Shown here: positions 62,501 to 64,000 of the stretch, one piece after another
How positions within the stretch are numbered: position 1 is the first letter of the stretch
How the letters are laid out: each line of letters starts with the position of its first letter
Assembly: GCF_014650995.1 (NCBI RefSeq)
Contig: NZ_BMWA01000027.1
Location: 62,001 to 126,000 of the forward strand
DNA from: Streptomyces viridiviolaceus
GTDB taxonomy: Bacteria; Actinomycetota; Actinomycetes; Streptomycetales; Streptomycetaceae
Length of the DNA: 64,000 bases
Direction of reading: 5' to 3'
Made by a program: the position numbers and the translations under genes
Notes under the pieces: generated by a model
The model's input: the letters and a program-made list of their open reading frames with translations, nothing else
Databases searched by the model: none
What the model was told of the DNA's origin: nothing

Positions 62501-63421
62501 GAGCACCAGGGCCCCGGCTCCACGGCCGAGTTCGCCCGACCCGACTTCGACGCACCGGCCCCCGGCGCGCCGCAGAACACGGGCCAGTTCGCCCAGGCCG
62601 CCCCCGAGCAGTACGGCCGTCCCGGGACGAACGCCCCGCGCGGCGACCAGTTCTCCCCCGCCGGACCGGCCGCTCCGCAGCAGGACAACGGGCAGTTCGT
62701 CCGCCAGGACATCTTCGGTGCGCAGGGCGCGCCGAACGACCCGGCGACGACCGGCCAGTTCGCGGCCCCGCAGGCGTACGACAACGGCTCCACCGGGCAG
62801 CACGCCCTGCCGGGCCGGCAGAACCCGGCCGGCACCGGCCAGTTCGAGCGCCCGCACGTCAACGGCGCGCACGCCGGGAACGACTTCGGCGCGCCCCAGC
62901 CGCCGGCCCCCGCGCAGCAGCGGGGTCCGGTCCGGCAGGAGCCCGAGGCACTGCCCCCGGCGCCCGGTCCCGGTGACGGGCGTACGCCGCTGTACGACAC
63001 GCTGGAGACCAACTGGTTCCACGGCGACCGTGGCGCGAGGCCGCAGGGCAACGCCCCGGAGCCGCAGGCCCAGCCCCAGGCCCCGGCGTCGCAGCAGACC
63101 CCCTCCGCGCCCCAGCGGAGCACCGCCTCCGCCTGGCGCAGCTCGCCGAACGACGACCTCGTCCGGCAGGCCGAGCGCGTCCGGCAGCCGGCCGCCGGTG
63201 GTGTCACCACCTCCGGCCTGCCGCGCCGGGTGCCCCGGGCCAACCTGGTCCCGGGCACGGCTCAGCAGCAGTCGCACCAGAGCGGTCCGCAGGTCTCCCG
63301 CGCGCCCGACGACGTGCGCGGCCGGCTGACCAATCTCCGTCGGGGAATCGCACAGGGCCGTCAGGCCGGCAGCAACCAGACCGGCAGCTACCCGCGGCCC
63401 ACTCACCAGCAGGAGCGTTAG
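59576..63421 (+). CDS. cvnA1: conservon sensor-kinase-like protein CvnA1 with NIT domain
   Basis: A 1281-residue membrane protein. After an about 80-residue Pro/Gly-rich lead come TM1 (about 85-105, LVSLLALPVVAATSLGAL), an external nitrate/nitrite-sensor-type (NIT) helical domain and TM2 (about 398-423, ALILIVLGVSLVGAFVVA). A HAMP-like linker follows, then a DHp-like helix (FKLDHLATRMRRNGENLLVL) and a GHKL ATPase (about 600-713, with LLAELLENATSFS and IEIHDTGIGLSPEDL). The last about 565 residues are disordered, with five TGQF-like repeats. In Streptomyces, CvnA-D form a membrane complex likened to a G-protein-coupled system. GTG 59576 is chosen; the ribosome site is weak. Confidence 0.92.
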   Translation: MQGRFKRDGSASAEPEPHGGTGPMAGSSSPQHAQNPGQAPSGDSAERPGRPGPTASTPPPGPAAVKPPKGPSGPGPRIALRNWRISTRLVSLLALPVVAATSLGALRINQSMDDIQQLDNMKLLTDMTKQATELAAALQEERDQSAGPLAHGSKASAIAVKGDREKTDRALKNFLDSSEEIDAASKDGNLVGVRDSLVGLASDLNDLNKIRSTAYQAEDNSTQTVEAYHRLITHLLDLSQDMAEATSNPEMIQRTRALSAFSSAKEYASIQRAVIAAALPASNTTRGDLSDNDRLYAESALQSQKSEIRSFTSIYGDGAEELLKPISQGNPTIEATDTYAGRALGGPDGLAGLDKRSYQDWLDDSSTKIQQMKNIEHTLLEDMEQKARELRSASEQEAIISGALILIVLGVSLVGAFVVARSMIRSLRRLEETATKVAQDRLPELVKQLSETDPQDVDTSVESVGVHSRDEIGRVAAAFDDVHREAVRLAAEQALLRGNVNAMFTNLSRRSQGLIQRQLSLISELESREADPDQLSSLFKLDHLATRMRRNGENLLVLAGEEPGRRWTRPVPLVDVLRAAASEVEQYERIELAAVPTTEVAGRVVNDLVHLLAELLENATSFSSPQTKVKVTGHALPDGRVLIEIHDTGIGLSPEDLAAINERLASPPTVDVSVSRRMGLFVVGRLSQRHGIRIQLRPSDSGGTTALVMLPVDVAQGGRKPQPKPGQPAVGGGGPAAAQAAAGAAAARRGGGQGGGPGGGALGAGAPGGGRLGAGQGPRAALPGRDAGGRPGGPRGPQSPAAPPQQGRPAPAGAGAGAGQAPGAPQGLQAAGMNGPQGNGPQGNAPQGTMPQGGQDAFNSGRGPSPSLEQTRPGGPASPQRGRRKNNGNANGEQGRRPQLPPRGGPRAELPGGNPQPRVPSWSDENAQPPVPRASLDTPRGHEEPGSSRTDRMPRFDDRQGPGSTAEMPAVPRFDEHQGPGSTAEFARPDFDAPAPGAPQNTGQFAQAAPEQYGRPGTNAPRGDQFSPAGPAAPQQDNGQFVRQDIFGAQGAPNDPATTGQFAAPQAYDNGSTGQHALPGRQNPAGTGQFERPHVNGAHAGNDFGAPQPPAPAQQRGPVRQEPEALPPAPGPGDGRTPLYDTLETNWFHGDRGARPQGNAPEPQAQPQAPASQQTPSAPQRSTASAWRSSPNDDLVRQAERVRQPAAGGVTTSGLPRRVPRANLVPGTAQQQSHQSGPQVSRAPDDVRGRLTNLRRGIAQGRQAGSNQTGSYPRPTHQQER
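62168..62209. repeat. GC-rich Streptomyces hairpin element inside cvnA
   Basis: TCCCCCA (62168-62174) ... CTCGGC ... CGGGGGGACCCGCATCC (62193-62209), matching in order and spacing the intergenic copy at 37721-37762. It is translated as part of the disordered CvnA tail. Confidence 0.55.
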
Positions 63422-63844
63422 TTGAGCCCGATGAGCCAGGCGGCACAGAACCTCAACTGGTTGATCACGAATTTCGTGGACAACACCCCGGGGGTGTCCC
63501 ACACCGTCGTCGTGTCGGCCGACGGACTCCTTCTGGCGATGTCCGAAGGGTTCCCGCGCGATCGCGCCGACCAACTGGCGGCCGTCGCCTCCGGGCTGAC
63601 CTCACTGACCGCCGGGGCGTCCCGGATCTTCGAGGGCGGCAACGTGGCACAGACGGTCGTGGAGATGGAACGCGGGTTCCTCTTCCTCATGTCCGTCTCG
63701 GACGGCTCGTCCCTGGCCGTCCTGGCGCACCCCGAGTGCGACATCGGCCTCGTCGGCTACGAGATGGCACTCCTGGTCGACCGCGCGGGGGCTGTGCTCA
63801 CCCCGGACCTGCGCGCCGAACTACAGGGAAGTCTGCTCCACTGA
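63422..63844 (+). CDS. cvnB1: conservon roadblock/LC7 protein CvnB1
   Basis: A 140-residue roadblock/LC7-domain protein: NLNWLITNFVDNTPGVSHTVVVSADGLLLAMSEG, then ASGLTSLTAGASRIFEGG and GFLFLMSVSDGSSLAVLA. In conservons CvnB binds CvnA and the small GTPase CvnD, akin to MglB with MglA. The TTG at 63422 directly follows the cvnA stop and has AGGAG 6 bp before it; ATG 63431 would be too far from that site. The order cvnA-cvnB-cvnC is standard. Confidence 0.95.
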   Translation: MSPMSQAAQNLNWLITNFVDNTPGVSHTVVVSADGLLLAMSEGFPRDRADQLAAVASGLTSLTAGASRIFEGGNVAQTVVEMERGFLFLMSVSDGSSLAVLAHPECDIGLVGYEMALLVDRAGAVLTPDLRAELQGSLLH

Positions 63845-63955
63845 CAGGCCCCGGCACCACCCGTCTCACCAAATCACCGTCCGGCCGCCACAATCCCCCC
63901 ACCGGCCCCGTCAGACGGCACGACTGACCGACTTGCTGTCCCGCCCGGAGGATTC

Positions 63956-64000
63956 ATGACCCCGCCCACCGCCTCTCATGATCCGTACGCGGAGCCGTAC
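63956..64000 (+). CDS. cvnC1: conservon DUF742 protein CvnC1, 5' end only
   Basis: Only 15 codons are in the window: MTPPTASHDPYAEPY. The ATG has GGAGGA at 63947-63952. Position after cvnB and the Pro/Tyr-rich opening fit CvnC, a DUF742 winged-helix protein; the call is mainly from context. The small GTPase cvnD is expected just outside the window. Confidence 0.75.
   Translation, partial: MTPPTASHDPYAEPY

Noticed and set aside
59573..63574. 1333-codon open frame antisense to cvnA
   Set aside because: High-GC shadow: low-complexity Arg/Gly/Leu composition with no motif, while the plus strand has NIT, GHKL and membrane segments.

Overview
The window is a stretch of chromosome from a Streptomyces species: GC is very high, GTG starts are frequent, and the content is housekeeping-rich. 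The gene order matches, as far as I can recall it, the S. coelicolor core region from about SCO5593 (rimM) down to SCO5544 (cvnA1). No transposase, integrase, phage structural gene, CRISPR array or rRNA was seen. Function calls rest on reading the translated sequences and on family knowledge; no database search was run.

Layout. 1-2614 (minus strand): trmD (partial), rimM, khpA and rpsP, then a SprT-like zinc protein. 3344-4933 (plus): a methyltransferase and a lipoprotein. 4952-12904 (minus): an FtsH protease paralog, ffh, and the nitrogen operon amtB-glnK-glnD. 13222-15827: nsdA (minus), divergent from a small degenerate prim-pol protein (plus). 16354-25083: ftsY, a cytosine-type NCS1 permease, a decayed FG-GAP repeat gene, the glucose permease glcP and smc. 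25337-37259: small proteins, acylphosphatase, a CAP-domain secreted protein, an HxlR regulator, then a long minus-strand run (DAK2 protein, recG, rsmD, coaD, a SepIVA/DivIVA-like coiled-coil protein, a YceD-like protein, rpmF, rnc, mutM). 37528-42188 (plus): rpmB, followed by what looks like an inserted two-gene cassette, a large SARP/NB-ARC regulator and an FAD monooxygenase. 42163-49900: thiL-thiD, a stand-alone RAM protein, a DUF3515 lipoprotein, ddl, plsC-gpsA, cofC, a mini cold-shock-like protein and hupS. 50037-53487: a small protein, leuC-leuD and the divergent regulator ndgR. 53645-58976: a DUF4188 protein with a divergent MerR regulator, five tRNA genes (3 Glu, 2 Gln), a HAD phosphatase, gltX, an FAH-family enzyme and a small twin-repeat protein. 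59576-64000 (plus): the start of a conservon, cvnA-cvnB-cvnC (cut off).

How the parts fit. Translation and protein targeting dominate: S16, RimM and TrmD; the SRP pair Ffh and FtsY; L32, L28, RNase III and RsmD; GltX beside its substrate tRNAs. Chromosome organisation and repair are represented by SMC, HupS, RecG and MutM. Metabolic control is visible in the DNA: a GlnR-like site upstream of amtB, a 12-bp-arm inverted repeat between leuC and ndgR, and a LacI-type palindrome over the glcP promoter. About a dozen strong hairpins punctuate the transcription units and allow a fairly confident operon map.

The less-explained items are: the regulator/monooxygenase cassette, the NPRRT twin-repeat small protein beside the conservon, a divergent promoter carrying a cluster of GTGCAC hexamers next to nsdA, the decayed FG-GAP gene, a degenerate repeat field downstream of ftsY, the TGQF repeats in the CvnA tail, and a GC-rich hairpin element that occurs once between genes and once inside cvnA.
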